A stretch of DNA of 64,000 nucleotides. Source: Vibrio ostreae (GTDB lineage Bacteria; Pseudomonadota; Gammaproteobacteria; Enterobacterales; Vibrionaceae). The position numbers were made by a program, and so were the translations under genes. This document shows positions 27,316 to 37,700 of the stretch, piece after piece. The stretch spans positions 1,240,001 through 1,304,000 of the forward strand of contig NZ_CP076643.1 of NCBI RefSeq assembly GCF_019226825.1, read 5' to 3'. Each line of letters opens with the position of its first letter. Position 1 is the stretch's first letter. Below the pieces are notes generated by a model. The model did not search any database. It worked only from the letters and a program-made list of their open reading frames with translations, and was not told the DNA's origin.

Positions 27316-28365
27316 TTATTCAGCGCTCAGAGACGCCATATCGATAACGAAACGGTGAGCAAGGTCACCTTGTGCCAGACGTTCAAATGCAGTGTTGATT
27401 TGATCGATATTGATCATTTCACACTCTGGGTACACGTCGTGCTTAGCACAGAAATCCAGAACTTCCTGAGTTTCTTTAATACCACCGATCAATGAACCTG
27501 CAACGCGGCGGCGGCCCATAACCAGAGGTATCGTCAGTGGCTCATCCATCAGACCAATTTGGCCAACAATAACCAGAGTACCATCGACATCCAGCAGCGG
27601 AGTGTAGATGTTCAGGTCATGCTTCACTGGCGCAGTATCAACGATCAGGTCAAATGACGATGCAGAAGCTTTCATCTCTTCAGCGTCTGTCGATGCCAGG
27701 ATTTTCTTCGCACCGATAGCAACTGCTTCTGCTTCTTTCTTCTTGGTACGGCTGATTACCGTAACTTCAGCGCCCATTGCCACAGCCAGTTTAACTGCCA
27801 TGTGACCCAGACCGCCCAGACCGATTACCGCAACGCGAGAGCCTTCACCGACATTCCAGGTACGCAGTGGAGAGAACGTGGTGATACCTGCACACAGAAT
27901 AGGTGCAGTTTTTGACATATCCATGTTTTCTGGCACTGAAAGAACAAACTCTTCACGTACGACGATGTGCTTAGAGTAACCACCTTGAGTGATATCACCA
28001 GTTTGACGATCCGGCGCACCGTAAGTTGGTGTCATACCGTTACGGCAGTACTGCTCTTCACCATGTGAACACTGGTCACATTCCATGCAGCTATCAACCA
28101 TACAGCCCACTGCAACACGATCACCAACGTTATACTTAGTGACGTCAGAACCAATAGAAGTAACCACACCTACGATTTCGTGACCTGGTACCAGCGGGTA
28201 AGGCTGTGGACCCCAGTCGCCATTCACAGTGTGCAGATCTGAGTGACACACACCACTGTATAAGATTTCAATCGCAACGTCATTTGAGCGAAGATCACGA
28301 CGCTCAAAGTGGTAAGGTACTAGCGCTGAATCAGCGGAGTGAGCCGCATATCCTAAAGTTTTCAT
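27316..28365 (-). CDS. Zinc-dependent NAD(P) alcohol dehydrogenase, YahK-like
   Basis: 349 residues of the medium-chain dehydrogenase family. The catalytic zinc ligands are in GVCHSD and GHEIVG, the structural zinc cysteines in CMECDQCSHGEEQYC, and the cofactor loop is GLGGLGH near residue 178. The layout is that of the cinnamyl-alcohol/YahK aldehyde reductases, which reduce many aldehydes with NADPH. ATG 28365 begins the family sequence MKTLGYAAHS; the in-frame ORF upstream to 28536 has no homologous character. Single gene. Confidence 0.92.
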   Translation of the reverse strand: MKTLGYAAHSADSALVPYHFERRDLRSNDVAIEILYSGVCHSDLHTVNGDWGPQPYPLVPGHEIVGVVTSIGSDVTKYNVGDRVAVGCMVDSCMECDQCSHGEEQYCRNGMTPTYGAPDRQTGDITQGGYSKHIVVREEFVLSVPENMDMSKTAPILCAGITTFSPLRTWNVGEGSRVAVIGLGGLGHMAVKLAVAMGAEVTVISRTKKKEAEAVAIGAKKILASTDAEEMKASASSFDLIVDTAPVKHDLNIYTPLLDVDGTLVIVGQIGLMDEPLTIPLVMGRRRVAGSLIGGIKETQEVLDFCAKHDVYPECEMINIDQINTAFERLAQGDLAHRFVIDMASLSAE

Positions 28366-28572
28366 TGATTTCCAACCTCTCGTTGTATCTATGAGTTTTT
28401 CGTAACATGCCCGAAGACATAAAGCCATTATCCAATAATAGATACTCAATTGGGCATACCCAATTTTATTTTTCTTTTGCCCATTCCTACAAAATTGTCC
28501 ATAAACACTCAGTTGTCGCTCGGAAATCTGCCACAAAGCATCACTCCAACCGCAAAATGAGTTTTACGACGA

Positions 28573-28603
28573 CGAAAAAAAATCCGGCCTGGCTGGCCGG
28601 ATT
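28573..28603 (-). terminator. Terminator of the chemoreceptor gene
   Basis: Stem AATCCGGCC / GGCCGGATT with a 5-base loop, followed on the minus strand by a T run, 40 bases past the stop. Confidence 0.9.
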
Positions 28604-28641
28604 GAAGATTCAAGCGAGACGCTGAGAGTGGCGTTCAGTCA

Positions 28642-30264
28642 TCAGAATTTGAAGCGTTTCACCAACTGATTCAGGTGCTCGGCCAGTTTGGCTAATTCAG
28701 TACTCGAGGCTGAAGTTTGGTCGGCCCCGGCAGACGTCTGCATCGACAAGTCGCGGATGTGCACCAGGTTCTGGTCCACTTCTCTCGCCACCGTAGACTG
28801 CTCTTCAGCGGCACTGGCGATCGTCGCATTCTGGTCATTGATGCTGGAAATCAGTGAGGAGATCTCTTCGAATGCCGCACCAGCTGCATTGGCTACATTC
28901 AGGGTTGAACTCGCCATCTCATTACTGTTATGCATATTCTGCACTGCTTTGTCGGTTTCCGCGCCCACTTCCGCAATCATCACCTCGATATCCTTAGTGG
29001 AAGTTTGGGTACGATGCGCCAGAGCGCGCACTTCATCCGCCACGACAGCAAATCCACGGCCATTTTCCCCGGCCCGCGCCGCTTCAATGGCCGCATTCAG
29101 TGCCAGCAGATTGGTCTGGTCAGCGATATTGCGGATAACATCCAGCACCGAGCTAATTTGTCGGATACTGTCAGCCAGCGCAATAACACTTTGCTCTGAC
29201 AGCTGAATCTCATTTTTCAACGTATCGACCGTACTGATGGTCTCTACGATCTTCACTTTACCCTGCTGAGTTTTACTGTCCACAACCTCTGCATTGTTAC
29301 TGGCCGAGTTCGCCGAACGAGCGACTTCATCAATAGCACTGGTCAGTTCGCTCACCGCCGTTGCCGCCAGGTTAACCTGGTCACTTTGCTGTTCGATAGT
29401 CGACGACGATTGCTTGGTCACTGCGCTGAGCTCTTCAGAGGTAGTAGCAAGTTGTTGTGACGAGTCTGAAATCAGTGACATCGCTTCTTTAAGCTGGTTT
29501 TGCATGTCGGTTAAGGCACGCATCATGTCTGCCGCTTCATCGCGATGATCATCAGAAAAACGTTGGGTCAAATCACCGGTCGCAATGGTTTGAGCGATAG
29601 TCACGGCACGACGTAACGGAGTAACCAGGCTGCGGGTGTAGAAAAAGGCGAGCAGCACCATAACCACAAGCGATGCCACAATACCACCTATCATCCAAAC
29701 CTTGGAGCTTTGGTAATTTTCGGTTGCCGAATTGTTTTCCTGTTCTGCTCTTTCTCGTTGAAAACGGCTGTATTCATCAATCGCATTCTTGAGGACAGTG
29801 GCCGCAATTGACACAACCTCCTCTCGATAGTCGGTTGCAGGCTCCATATTACCTATCACGGATAATTCATACAGGCGAGGCAGCGTGGCTAAGAAGTCAT
29901 CATTTAACTGCACAACGTTGCGGTAAATCGCCTGAGATTCCGATGAGCTCGAATACTGCTGCATTTTTTGCTCAGACTTGTCATAGTTCGCGGAAATACT
30001 ATTGATATCCTGGACAATTTTATCCATCTGCTGTTGAGTATCGGCATCCGATAGCTGAGCAATACGCAGTTGCATTAACAAAATATCGCGACGCATGTCA
30101 TTGACGGTCGCAATAGCCGGCATCCGGTGCTCGGTCAGGACATCAGTGATCGTATTCAATTTGGACAGCTGCGAAACGGAGAAAAGCCCTAAAGCCAAAA
30201 TGATCAGCCCCAAAAATCCAAATGCCACTGAGGTTCGAACCCCGATCCTCAAATTTCTACTCAT
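28642..30264 (-). CDS. Methyl-accepting chemotaxis protein with 4-helix-bundle sensor
   Basis: 540 residues: transmembrane helix 1 (about 12-32), periplasmic four-helix-bundle sensor (about 33-188), transmembrane helix 2 (about 190-211), HAMP (about 212-265) and a long coiled-coil signalling domain with the universally conserved tip [21 protein letters not shown] near 380-400. It would feed CheA/CheW. The ligand is unknown. There are no pentapeptide tether residues at the C-terminus. Confidence 0.93.
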   Translation of the reverse strand: MSRNLRIGVRTSVAFGFLGLIILALGLFSVSQLSKLNTITDVLTEHRMPAIATVNDMRRDILLMQLRIAQLSDADTQQQMDKIVQDINSISANYDKSEQKMQQYSSSSESQAIYRNVVQLNDDFLATLPRLYELSVIGNMEPATDYREEVVSIAATVLKNAIDEYSRFQRERAEQENNSATENYQSSKVWMIGGIVASLVVMVLLAFFYTRSLVTPLRRAVTIAQTIATGDLTQRFSDDHRDEAADMMRALTDMQNQLKEAMSLISDSSQQLATTSEELSAVTKQSSSTIEQQSDQVNLAATAVSELTSAIDEVARSANSASNNAEVVDSKTQQGKVKIVETISTVDTLKNEIQLSEQSVIALADSIRQISSVLDVIRNIADQTNLLALNAAIEAARAGENGRGFAVVADEVRALAHRTQTSTKDIEVMIAEVGAETDKAVQNMHNSNEMASSTLNVANAAGAAFEEISSLISSINDQNATIASAAEEQSTVAREVDQNLVHIRDLSMQTSAGADQTSASSTELAKLAEHLNQLVKRFKF

Positions 30265-30452
30265 ATTTCCTTACTCCCAATTGACTGCCTCCGCTATTTA
30301 TCCGGAGTACAGCCGATACATTAATTCGTTGCTGAATAGACAAACACAGCGTCCTGAAGCCCCGAAGCCGAGACTGTCGTGACGTCTCACTCACAATAGG
30401 CAAAATTTACGCATTAGTCATCAACTGTATGTCCCTTTTTAACCAAGCGTAT

Positions 30453-30472
30453 TATGTCTTTAACCAGACATA
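30453..30472. promoter_or_regulatory. Dyad in the chemoreceptor/sbcB intergenic region
   Basis: TATGTCT-TTAACC-AGACATA is a perfect 7-bp inverted repeat; a half-similar TATGTCCCTTTTTAACCA precedes it at 30428. The 422-base gap (30265-30686) also holds a -10-like TATAAT at 30652-30657 for sbcB. Confidence 0.35.
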
Positions 30473-30686
30473 GTATGTTTTTCAACAAACGCATATCGTC
30501 CTGTCGGTAATACAAACCAATAGGGGAAAGGAATCATGGAATATTGTCACAAAGGCTAATAGCACCATTGTAACCCCTGCTCAGGTACAATATCATGGCT
30601 CATCTATGATGCTCGTCACAGATGCCTGATTAGCTTAGACAAGAAAATACATATAATACATTAACTTAGAAAATATAAGGTTTGGC

Positions 30687-32132
30687 GTGAAAGACACCGC
30701 ACCCCACCAGCAGCAAGATCATCAACCGACATTCTTCTTTTTCGACTACGAAACCTGGGGCACCAGTCCGGCGAAAGACAGACCAAGCCAGTTTGCTGGC
30801 GTACGTACCGATAAAGATTTCAATATCATTGGTGAACCACTGGTGATTTACTGTCAGTTACCCAGTGATTACCTGCCTGGTCCGGAAGCGGCGCTGATCA
30901 CGGGCATCACTCCACAGAAAGCAATGTCACAAGGCCTGCCTGAACCTGAATTTATTGCCCGTATCCATCAGGAACTGTCGACCCCCAACACGACCAGTCT
31001 GGGCTATAACAGCATTCGTTTTGATGACGAGGTAACCCGTTACACCTGCTACCGCAACTTCTTTGACCCTTATGCCTGGAGCTGGCAAAACGGTAATTCA
31101 CGCTGGGATCTGCTGGATGTAATGCGAGCCTGTCATGCTCTTCGTCCTCAGGGTATAGAATGGCCGGAGAATGAAGACGGTTTCACCAGCTTTAAGCTTG
31201 AGCACTTATCCAAAGCCAACGGTATCGAGCATGAGAACGCCCACGATGCAATGGCAGACGTTATCGCGACTATCGAGCTGGCTAAGAAAGTGAAAGCCGC
31301 CCAACCCAAACTGTTTGATTATTTCTACTCGATGCGAACCAAGCGCAAGCTGAATGAACTGATCGACATCGTTAATATGACGCCGCTGATGCATGTTTCC
31401 GGCATGCTGGGACGTGAGTGCCAGTATACCAGTTGGGTCGTCCCCGTTGCCTGGCATCCGACTAACCAGAACGCCGCCATCGTTGTTGATCTGGCCAAAG
31501 ATCCACAGCCACTGCTCGACTTAGATGTCGATGCTCTGCACGCCCGTATGTATACACGACACGATGAACTGGGCCCGGATGAACTGCCGGTACCGGTCAA
31601 ATTGATTCATCTGAATAAATGTCCGATTCTGGCGCCAGCCAAAACCCTGACGGCAGAAAATGCCGATCAGATTGGGATTGATCGTCAGCAGTGTCTGGCT
31701 AATCTGGCACTGATTCGTCAACATCCGGAAATCAGGGAAAAACTGATTGGCCTGTTTAATATTGAGCGCGAATTCGATAACAATCACGATGTGGATACCC
31801 AGCTTTACAATGGTTTCTTCTCACCCACCGACAAAGCGTCGATGGATATCATCCGCTCAACGAACCCTGAGTTTCTGGGAGAGCTGGGCATCACATTCAG
31901 TGACCCGAGAATTGAACCTTTGCTGTTCCGTTACCGTGCCCGCCACTACCCATGGACACTAAACGAAAGCGAACAGCGTCGCTGGAACGCACATTGCCGG
32001 GAGTACTTTGAAACTCATCTGCCCGACTATATGCTGAACCTGGAAAACTTAGTTCACGAACATGAGAGTGACAGCAAAAAAATAGCCATATTAAAATCTG
32101 TCTATCAATATGTAGAAAAACTAGCCAGTTAG
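30687..32132 (+). CDS. sbcB: Exodeoxyribonuclease I
   Basis: 481 residues (E. coli enzyme 475). The DEDD exonuclease motifs are seen as FFDYETWG (Asp20, Glu22) and ENAHDAMADV, followed by the SH3-like and C-terminal helical domains. It digests single-stranded DNA 3' to 5' and interacts with SSB. The start is GTG 30687 with AAGG eight bases upstream; no ATG is better placed. Confidence 0.95.
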   Translation: MKDTAPHQQQDHQPTFFFFDYETWGTSPAKDRPSQFAGVRTDKDFNIIGEPLVIYCQLPSDYLPGPEAALITGITPQKAMSQGLPEPEFIARIHQELSTPNTTSLGYNSIRFDDEVTRYTCYRNFFDPYAWSWQNGNSRWDLLDVMRACHALRPQGIEWPENEDGFTSFKLEHLSKANGIEHENAHDAMADVIATIELAKKVKAAQPKLFDYFYSMRTKRKLNELIDIVNMTPLMHVSGMLGRECQYTSWVVPVAWHPTNQNAAIVVDLAKDPQPLLDLDVDALHARMYTRHDELGPDELPVPVKLIHLNKCPILAPAKTLTAENADQIGIDRQQCLANLALIRQHPEIREKLIGLFNIEREFDNNHDVDTQLYNGFFSPTDKASMDIIRSTNPEFLGELGITFSDPRIEPLLFRYRARHYPWTLNESEQRRWNAHCREYFETHLPDYMLNLENLVHEHESDSKKIAILKSVYQYVEKLAS

Positions 32133-32160
32133 ACGCAGGGTACAAAGTGCTTGTATTGAA

Positions 32161-32187
32161 GGGGCCAAGGCCCCTGATTTCTTTTAA
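32161..32187 (+). terminator. Terminator of sbcB
   Basis: GGGGC / GCCCC stem with loop CAAG and a T-rich tail, 28 bases after the stop. Confidence 0.65.
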
Positions 32188-32203
32188 GTTAACAGGCCGG
32201 TCT

Positions 32204-32303
32204 TTAATTGTTCCACAAACTTGTTAGTTGATTCACAAAACGTTTAGTTGATCCATAAAACGTTTAGTTGATTCACCCTCTTTTTAATTGACTTATCAGG
32301 TCA
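32204..32303 (+). repeat. Five tandem repeats at exact 20-bp period upstream of lrgA
   Basis: TTARTTG begins at 32204, 32224, 32244, 32264 and 32284, always 20 bases apart. Units 2 and 3 are nearly identical (TTAGTTGATTCACAAAACGT and TTAGTTGATCCATAAAACGT); units 1, 4 and 5 diverge after the first half. The array ends 23 bases before the lrgA ATG. Repeats on nearly the same helical face suggest cooperative binding of a regulator to the lrgAB promoter. Confidence 0.75.
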
Positions 32304-32326
32304 GAAATGGATAACGGCTGATATTC

Positions 32327-32701
32327 ATGGCAAAAACCATCGCACAATATATTGTTTCATTCTTACTGATTTTTCTCTGCCTGCTGGCAGGTACCAATCT
32401 GCAGAGCTGGCTGGAAGTCTCTATTCCGGGCAGCATTATCGGCATGCTGATTTTATTCGGCCTGCTGGCCAGCGGCCTGGTACCAGTCGCCTGGGTTAAG
32501 CCGGGAGCCAACATCTTTATTCGCTATATGGTTCTGTTGTTTGTACCGGTCAGCGTCGGCTTAATGGTTCACCTTGATATGCTGGCCGCCAATATCTGGA
32601 TCATTCTTGCCAGCGCCATCGGCGGCACAACGCTGGTCATAGTCACACTGGGATTCATCCTCGATCGACTACTAAAAAAAGGTAAAAAATCATGTGGTTA
32701 A
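32327..32701 (+). CDS. lrgA: CidA/LrgA-family membrane protein (YohJ-like)
   Basis: 124 residues, four hydrophobic helices, with the family signature [12 protein letters not shown] near residue 33. LrgA/CidA proteins have holin-like features and, with LrgB, affect murein hydrolase activity or carry small metabolites such as pyruvate. The gene overlaps lrgB by 10 bases, and the pair is followed by cdd exactly as yohJ-yohK-cdd in E. coli. Confidence 0.9.
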   Translation: MAKTIAQYIVSFLLIFLCLLAGTNLQSWLEVSIPGSIIGMLILFGLLASGLVPVAWVKPGANIFIRYMVLLFVPVSVGLMVHLDMLAANIWIILASAIGGTTLVIVTLGFILDRLLKKGKKSCG

Positions 32702-33372
32702 TCGTTACGATACTGGTTTTCTTCTTTGCCCGCTGGGTCGCAAAGAAAGCGCGTTCTCCTTTTGTGAATCCGCTTTTAGTCTGTATTGCCATACTTATCC
32801 CACTGCTACTGACGTTAAAAGTCCCCTTTGATACTTACTATGCTGATAACCGTTGGATCAGCTACCTGTTGCAACCTGCGGTGGTCGCACTGGCATTTCC
32901 GCTTTACGAGCAGCTGCCACAAATCCGTGCCAACTGGCGTATCATTACACTGGCCTGCGGGATAGGCAGCGTGATGTCGATGCTCAGCGCCAGCTTGATC
33001 GCAGTTTATATGCACGCTGACATCACTTTAATTGCCGCCTTAATGGCCAAATCGGTGACAACTCCCATTGCAATGGAAGTGGCCAGCAATCTCGGTGGTG
33101 AGCCGTCGGTTGCCGCTATCATGGTCCTGCTGGTTGGTTTGTTTGGTGCCATCATGGCCTATCCAATCTACAACCTGCTCAATATTTCCCATCCTATCGC
33201 CAAAGGGCTGACCATGGGCACGGTTTCGCACGCGCTCGGGACTGCGACCTGTGCGGAGAAAGATCCCCGTGATGCAGCATTCAGTTCTTTGGCACTAGTG
33301 GTCTGTGGTGTCATCACTTCGATTCTGGCGCCGACCGTTTTCAGCCTGGCGCTCTGGCTGTCCAACCTCTAA
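32692..33372 (+). CDS. lrgB: LrgB/CidB-family membrane protein (YohK-like)
   Basis: 226 residues with about six helices. The [14 protein letters not shown] and [11 protein letters not shown] motifs are characteristic of LrgB. It acts with LrgA in the inner membrane. A GC-rich hairpin (GCCCGGCC / GGCCGGGC, 33410-33437) follows without a T tract, so readthrough into cdd is possible. Confidence 0.92.
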   Translation: MWLIVTILVFFFARWVAKKARSPFVNPLLVCIAILIPLLLTLKVPFDTYYADNRWISYLLQPAVVALAFPLYEQLPQIRANWRIITLACGIGSVMSMLSASLIAVYMHADITLIAALMAKSVTTPIAMEVASNLGGEPSVAAIMVLLVGLFGAIMAYPIYNLLNISHPIAKGLTMGTVSHALGTATCAEKDPRDAAFSSLALVVCGVITSILAPTVFSLALWLSNL

Positions 33373-33520
33373 CGTTATTCTCTGGCCACTGCTCATACTC
33401 TCTTCACTCGCCCGGCCTTCTCTCACAGAGGCCGGGCTAGGCTGTTATGCCTCGCTGCAATCGATACCATGTGTGACGTCACTCTAATTATGAAATATTA
33501 AAATACGTTACATTTATTTA

Positions 33521-33536
33521 AGTGATATTGATCACA
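33521..33536 (+). promoter_or_regulatory. CRP-type site upstream of cdd
   Basis: AGTGATATTGATCACA matches GTGA-N6-TCACA and ends 55 bases before the cdd ATG. cdd of E. coli is activated by CRP and repressed by CytR; I see the CRP half of that logic but no clear CytR site. A second dyad, GTGACGTCAC, lies at 33473-33482. Confidence 0.6.
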
Positions 33537-33591
33537 TCCATTTGGTGTCAGTTGCCTAAAATACACTTCAATACACCAATAAGGATTGAGT

Positions 33592-34482
33592 ATGAAAAGC
33601 CGTATTGAACAGGCGCTGGCAGGCATGCCACAACCCGTCAGAGAATATCTGGCTCCGATTGTGCTGGCTGATGACTTTGACGCGACTTTGTCTTCCGATC
33701 AATTTGACCAGTTACTTACCATCGCGGAAATGAGCGATGCCGAACTGCGTGTCGCCTTACTGCCACTAGCAGCTGCATACGCCTACGTGCCAATTTCGGA
33801 ATTTTATGTCGGTGCGATCGTGCGCGGTCTGTCCGGTCGCCTCTATTTCGGCGGTAACATGGAGTTTTCAGGCGCACAACTGAACCAGACCATTCATGCA
33901 GAACAAGCAGCCATCAGCCATGCCTGGATGAAAGGCGAAGAAGGATTGGCTGATGTCACCGTCAACTACAGTCCCTGCGGCCACTGCCGTCAGTTTATGA
34001 ATGAGCTCAACACGTCGCAAACACTGACAATTCAGTTACCGGAACGCGAAGAAAAGTCACTGCAATACTATCTGCCTGAATCGTTCGGCCCTTCAGATCT
34101 TGGCATTAAGTCCGCTCTGATGGCCAAAGTTGACCATGGCAAAGTCAGCGACGAAGATGATACGTTACTGCAACACGCTCTCCGTGCACTGAATAGCAGC
34201 CACGCGCCTTACACCAACAACCTGAGTGGTGTAGCACTGCAAACTCAAAACGGGCATGTTTATCTGGGTTCATATGCAGAGAATGCGGCATTCAACCCCA
34301 GCCTGCCACCACTTCAGGTTGCTCTGATTCAGGTTCGCATGGCCGGCGAAGAGTTTGAGCAGATCCAGGCTGCAGCCCTGGTTGAAATGAACTCAGGTCG
34401 CATCAGCCATCTGGCCGCAACCCAGTCAACGCTGGAAGTCATCCATCCTGATATCCCAATGACCTATCTGTCACTGGACTGA
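33592..34482 (+). CDS. cdd: Cytidine deaminase
   Basis: 296 residues, the dimeric two-domain enteric form. The zinc and catalytic residues His102 and Glu104 (HAEQ), Cys129 and Cys132 (PCGHC) are at exactly the E. coli positions. It deaminates cytidine and deoxycytidine to uridines in pyrimidine salvage. ATG 33592 with AAGGA upstream is chosen over a TTG two codons earlier. Confidence 0.96.
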   Translation: MKSRIEQALAGMPQPVREYLAPIVLADDFDATLSSDQFDQLLTIAEMSDAELRVALLPLAAAYAYVPISEFYVGAIVRGLSGRLYFGGNMEFSGAQLNQTIHAEQAAISHAWMKGEEGLADVTVNYSPCGHCRQFMNELNTSQTLTIQLPEREEKSLQYYLPESFGPSDLGIKSALMAKVDHGKVSDEDDTLLQHALRALNSSHAPYTNNLSGVALQTQNGHVYLGSYAENAAFNPSLPPLQVALIQVRMAGEEFEQIQAAALVEMNSGRISHLAATQSTLEVIHPDIPMTYLSLD

Positions 34483-34537
34483 AGCCATAACTCGTCTTCA
34501 ATGGATAAACACATTTCAGGACGACATCGCCGCTAGC

Positions 34538-34566
34538 AAAAAGCCAGACTTGAAGTCTGGCTTTTT
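34538..34566. terminator. Terminator after cdd
   Basis: AAAAAGCCAGACTT / AGTCTGGCTTTTT stem with a very short loop and T runs both ways. From 34567 to 34802 no further feature is seen apart from the ribosome-binding site of the next gene. Confidence 0.88.
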
Positions 34567-34802
34567 CTGTTTTACTTGGCTTAAACTGAGCCGCTCACTT
34601 CTCTCTCGGCTACTGTGAGCCGAACGTCTGCAGGGTCTGCTCTGTACCATCGGCTTGTACAAGTAATAACCCAGAATTTCATCTCACTCATCTAACATTC
34701 AGGATTGTTATCCAGCACGACGACCTGAACCTAAAAGCCTGATAGTTTTAAACATCGTCATCACACATGGCGCTATCGTCAGCACTGAAGAAAAGGATTT
34801 CT

Positions 34803-35684
34803 ATGTTTGCGCAGGTTGTTAGTATTCTCTTTCCTGTTATGGCCCTGGTTGCGGTCGGGTTTGCCATCGGCTATTGGCTCAAACCCGACTTTCGCCCCAT
34901 CAACCGCATTAACATGGATGCCTGTCTGCCGGCCCTGGTGTTCTCATCGCTCTCGACCATGCCGCTCAGTGACGGGCAGTTGCCCTTAATTTATGCTTCT
35001 CTTATTGCGGTACTGGTACCGGGTCTGCTGATGGTGCCGATTTGCCGTCTGGGTGGCTGGAATTTTAAAGCCTGGGCGCCGCTGCATATGTTTCGTAATA
35101 GCGGGAATCTGGCTATTCCACTCTTTACATATACCTTCGGTGATGCCGCACTCTCTTCGGCTGTGCTGCTGTTTGTGGTTTCCGCGTGCCTGCACATCAG
35201 TCTGGGGCTGGCTCTGCTCAGCAAAGGCGGTTCGCTGCGCCAGATCCTGACCGCACCGGTATTTATTGCCGCAGCCACCGCAATGGCTTTGAATCTTACT
35301 GGCAGCCAGGTTTGGTCACCGCTGCATGAAGCAACAGCACTGCTTGGCCAGGCTGCGGTGCCCGTGATGCTGCTGTCGCTGGGTTCGCAAATGACGAATC
35401 TGCGCTTGTCCGGATTAAAAGTCGGCGTCATTGCAACCCTGCAGTCACTGGTTACCGGCGCGATTGCGTTTGCCTGTATCTACTATTGGGTCCCCTTACC
35501 TCAAATGCAGTTGCAGATGATGGTGCTCTTCACCATGTTGCCTCCCGCGGTAATGAACTATCTCTTTGCTGAGCGTTTTCATATAGAACCGGAACACGTT
35601 GCCTCTATGGTGTTATTTGGTAATTTTTTCTGTGTGCTCACTCTGCCACTGTTATTAGTTTTCGCGTTTTCTTTGGCGAGTTAA
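34803..35684 (+). CDS. AEC-family transporter (auxin efflux carrier-like)
   Basis: 293 residues with ten predicted helices in two five-helix repeats. The RNSGNLAIPLFTY segment near residue 97 and the TMLPPAVMNYLFAE segment near 243 are AEC hallmarks. Bacterial members often carry dicarboxylates; the substrate here is not determinable. ATG 34803 has AAGGA at the right spacing, so a longer frame from 34767 is rejected. Confidence 0.88.
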   Translation: MFAQVVSILFPVMALVAVGFAIGYWLKPDFRPINRINMDACLPALVFSSLSTMPLSDGQLPLIYASLIAVLVPGLLMVPICRLGGWNFKAWAPLHMFRNSGNLAIPLFTYTFGDAALSSAVLLFVVSACLHISLGLALLSKGGSLRQILTAPVFIAAATAMALNLTGSQVWSPLHEATALLGQAAVPVMLLSLGSQMTNLRLSGLKVGVIATLQSLVTGAIAFACIYYWVPLPQMQLQMMVLFTMLPPAVMNYLFAERFHIEPEHVASMVLFGNFFCVLTLPLLLVFAFSLAS

Positions 35685-35741
35685 AAATAATCACTCTCGC
35701 TTGCATTATCGATTATTAATAGTTATGCACATGACATCTGA

Positions 35742-36226
35742 TTTTTAATCAAAAACTTAGGCGACTATACCCATCAACTGTTTGAGCAAGTGTCAGTGAA
35801 TCAAACGGTCAGAGTCGAGGGAGGCTACGGACGCTTTCAGATCCCCGGCATGAGCAGCAAGTCTGGATTGGTGCGGGTATCGGCATTGTCCCGTTTCTCG
35901 CCTGGTTACAGGCACTGCGGATAACACCTTCGTCATCAGGGCGTCACATCGAACTGTTTTACTGCCGTGAAAATGAAAATCAGCGCTACTTTGTCCAGTT
36001 GCTGGGTAAATTGGTACAAGTTTTACCAAAGGTAACCCTGCATGTTTACACGGCAAGTCAGAATCAATACCTGTGCGCAGAGAGAGTTGCCCGGCAACTC
36101 GACCTGGCCCGCTCCAGTGTCAGCTTCTGTGGTCCGGTCGGATTTGGTCGCAGTCTCAAAAACCAACTGGTAAACATGGGATTAGCTAAGCATTGTTTCT
36201 ATTCTGAGCGTTTCGTCATGCGATAA
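35742..36226 (+). pseudogene. Remnant of a ferric-reductase-like NAD(P)H oxidoreductase
   Basis: A 5'-deleted fragment. From 35742 one frame reads FLIKNLGDYTHQLFEQ and on to VEGGYGRFQIP, the FAD-binding end of ferric reductase/NOX-type proteins. The reading then shifts by one base near a CCCC run (35848-35851) and continues RHEQQVWIGAGIGIVPFLAW through CGPVGFG to a normal C-terminal end at 36226. An in-frame TGA stands immediately before 35742 and the membrane haem domain is absent. The missing front half means this is a true remnant even if the one-base shift is a sequencing error. Confidence 0.75.
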
Positions 36227-36246
36227 GATTACAGCATACCACTCTT

Positions 36247-36262
36247 GCGCAAACGTTTGCTT
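36247..36262 (+). promoter_or_regulatory. PurR operator of purT
   Basis: GCGCAAACGTTTGCTT matches the PurR box ACGCAAACGTTTTCNT at all but two positions and contains the perfect dyad GCAAACGTTTGC. It lies 73 bases before the purT ATG, consistent with repression by PurR with hypoxanthine or guanine. Confidence 0.85.
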
Positions 36263-36334
36263 TTTTATTTGGATCCAGTATCATTACGCTGTTTTCGCTA
36301 AAGTCATAAGCATTTTTATAAGGATTCTTTCTGT

Positions 36335-37510
36335 ATGTTCGGGACTGCAACTCGAGAAAGCGCAACGCGCGTACTGTTACTGGGCTCTGGTGAGCTGGGC
36401 AAAGAAGTAGCGATTGAATGTCAGCGCTTAGGGCTGGAAGTGATCGCCTGCGATCGCTACGCCAACGCACCGGCTATGCAAATCGCTCACCGCAGTCATG
36501 TGTTTGACATGCTTGATGCTGACGCACTGCAGAAAGTGATCGAACTGGAACAACCCCACTATGTGGTTCCGGAAATCGAAGCCATTGCGACCAGCAAACT
36601 GGTAGAACTTGAAGCTCAGGGCCTGAATGTGGTGCCGACCGCAAATGCCACTCGCCTGACCATGAATCGTGAAGGTATCCGTCGCCTGGCTTCTGAAGAT
36701 CTGGCGCTGCCAACGTCTCCTTACCGCTTCGCTGACAGCTATGAGGACTTTATTGCTGCTGTTGAATTCGTGGGTATTCCATGCGTGTGTAAGCCAGTTA
36801 TGAGCTCATCAGGCAAAGGCCAGAGTGTAATCAAAACTGCACAAGATATCGATAAAGCCTGGCAATACGCCCAGGAAGGTGGCCGCAGCGGTGCCGGACG
36901 CGTAATCGTCGAAGGCTTTATCGACTTTGACTACGAAATTACCCTGCTGACCGTGCGCGCAGTGGATGGCGTGCATTTCTGTGCACCAATCGGTCACCGC
37001 CAGGAAGATGGCGACTATCGTGAGTCATGGCAGCCACAAGCCATGTCTGAAAATGCGCTTAAAGCGGCAGAATACGTCGCAGAACAGATCGTTAACGCGC
37101 TAGGTGGCTACGGTTTGTTCGGTGTGGAACTGTTTGTCAAAGGTGACCAGGTTATCTTTAACGAAGTGTCACCTCGTCCGCATGACACCGGCATGGTGAC
37201 CCTGATTTCTCAGGATGTGTCCGAGTTTGCTCTGCACGTCCGTGCTTTCACCGGCCTGCCAATTGGTCAGATTACCCAATACGGCCCGTCCGCTTCAGCG
37301 GCTATTCTGGGTCAGGGTCAGTCTGGCGATATCCGCTTCTCGGGTCTGCAGGATGCGCTCAGCGTTACTCAGTCTCAACTGCGTTTGTTTGGTAAACCGG
37401 AAATCAACGGTCGCCGCCGTCTGGGTGTCGCGCTGACACGTGGTAAAGATACCACTCAGGCGACTGATCGTGCGATTGAATGTGCTAAACAGGTAAAAAT
37501 TGAATACTAA
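36335..37510 (+). CDS. purT: Formate-dependent phosphoribosylglycinamide formyltransferase
   Basis: 391 residues of the ATP-grasp superfamily (E. coli PurT 392). [12 protein letters not shown] near the N-terminus, [12 protein letters not shown] (ATP-binding lysine and flexible loop) and the [14 protein letters not shown] metal-binding segment are all present. It formylates GAR using formate and ATP, an alternative to PurN in purine synthesis. Confidence 0.97.
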   Translation: MFGTATRESATRVLLLGSGELGKEVAIECQRLGLEVIACDRYANAPAMQIAHRSHVFDMLDADALQKVIELEQPHYVVPEIEAIATSKLVELEAQGLNVVPTANATRLTMNREGIRRLASEDLALPTSPYRFADSYEDFIAAVEFVGIPCVCKPVMSSSGKGQSVIKTAQDIDKAWQYAQEGGRSGAGRVIVEGFIDFDYEITLLTVRAVDGVHFCAPIGHRQEDGDYRESWQPQAMSENALKAAEYVAEQIVNALGGYGLFGVELFVKGDQVIFNEVSPRPHDTGMVTLISQDVSEFALHVRAFTGLPIGQITQYGPSASAAILGQGQSGDIRFSGLQDALSVTQSQLRLFGKPEINGRRRLGVALTRGKDTTQATDRAIECAKQVKIEY

Positions 37511-37620
37511 CGGGACAGTATCCGTATTCGCTGAATAAAAATAACAACGTCAAACACCAAAGACATTCCCAAGGGCTTTTAAAAATAGCCCTGAAGGAAT
37601 CGTTCAGGTTGGCTACAAAC

Positions 37621-37648
37621 AATAAGCGCGCCCAAGAGCGCGCTTATT
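37621..37648. terminator. Hairpin between convergent purT and PAS chemoreceptor
   Basis: AATAAGCGCGC / GCGCGCTTATT, a perfect 11-bp stem with loop CCAAGA, between genes ending at 37510 and 37701. The flanking T tract is poor. Confidence 0.65.
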
Positions 37649-37700
37649 CATACCTATTGTTTACCTGCCAGACAAGCGACCAGCCGGACAATCGCCGACT

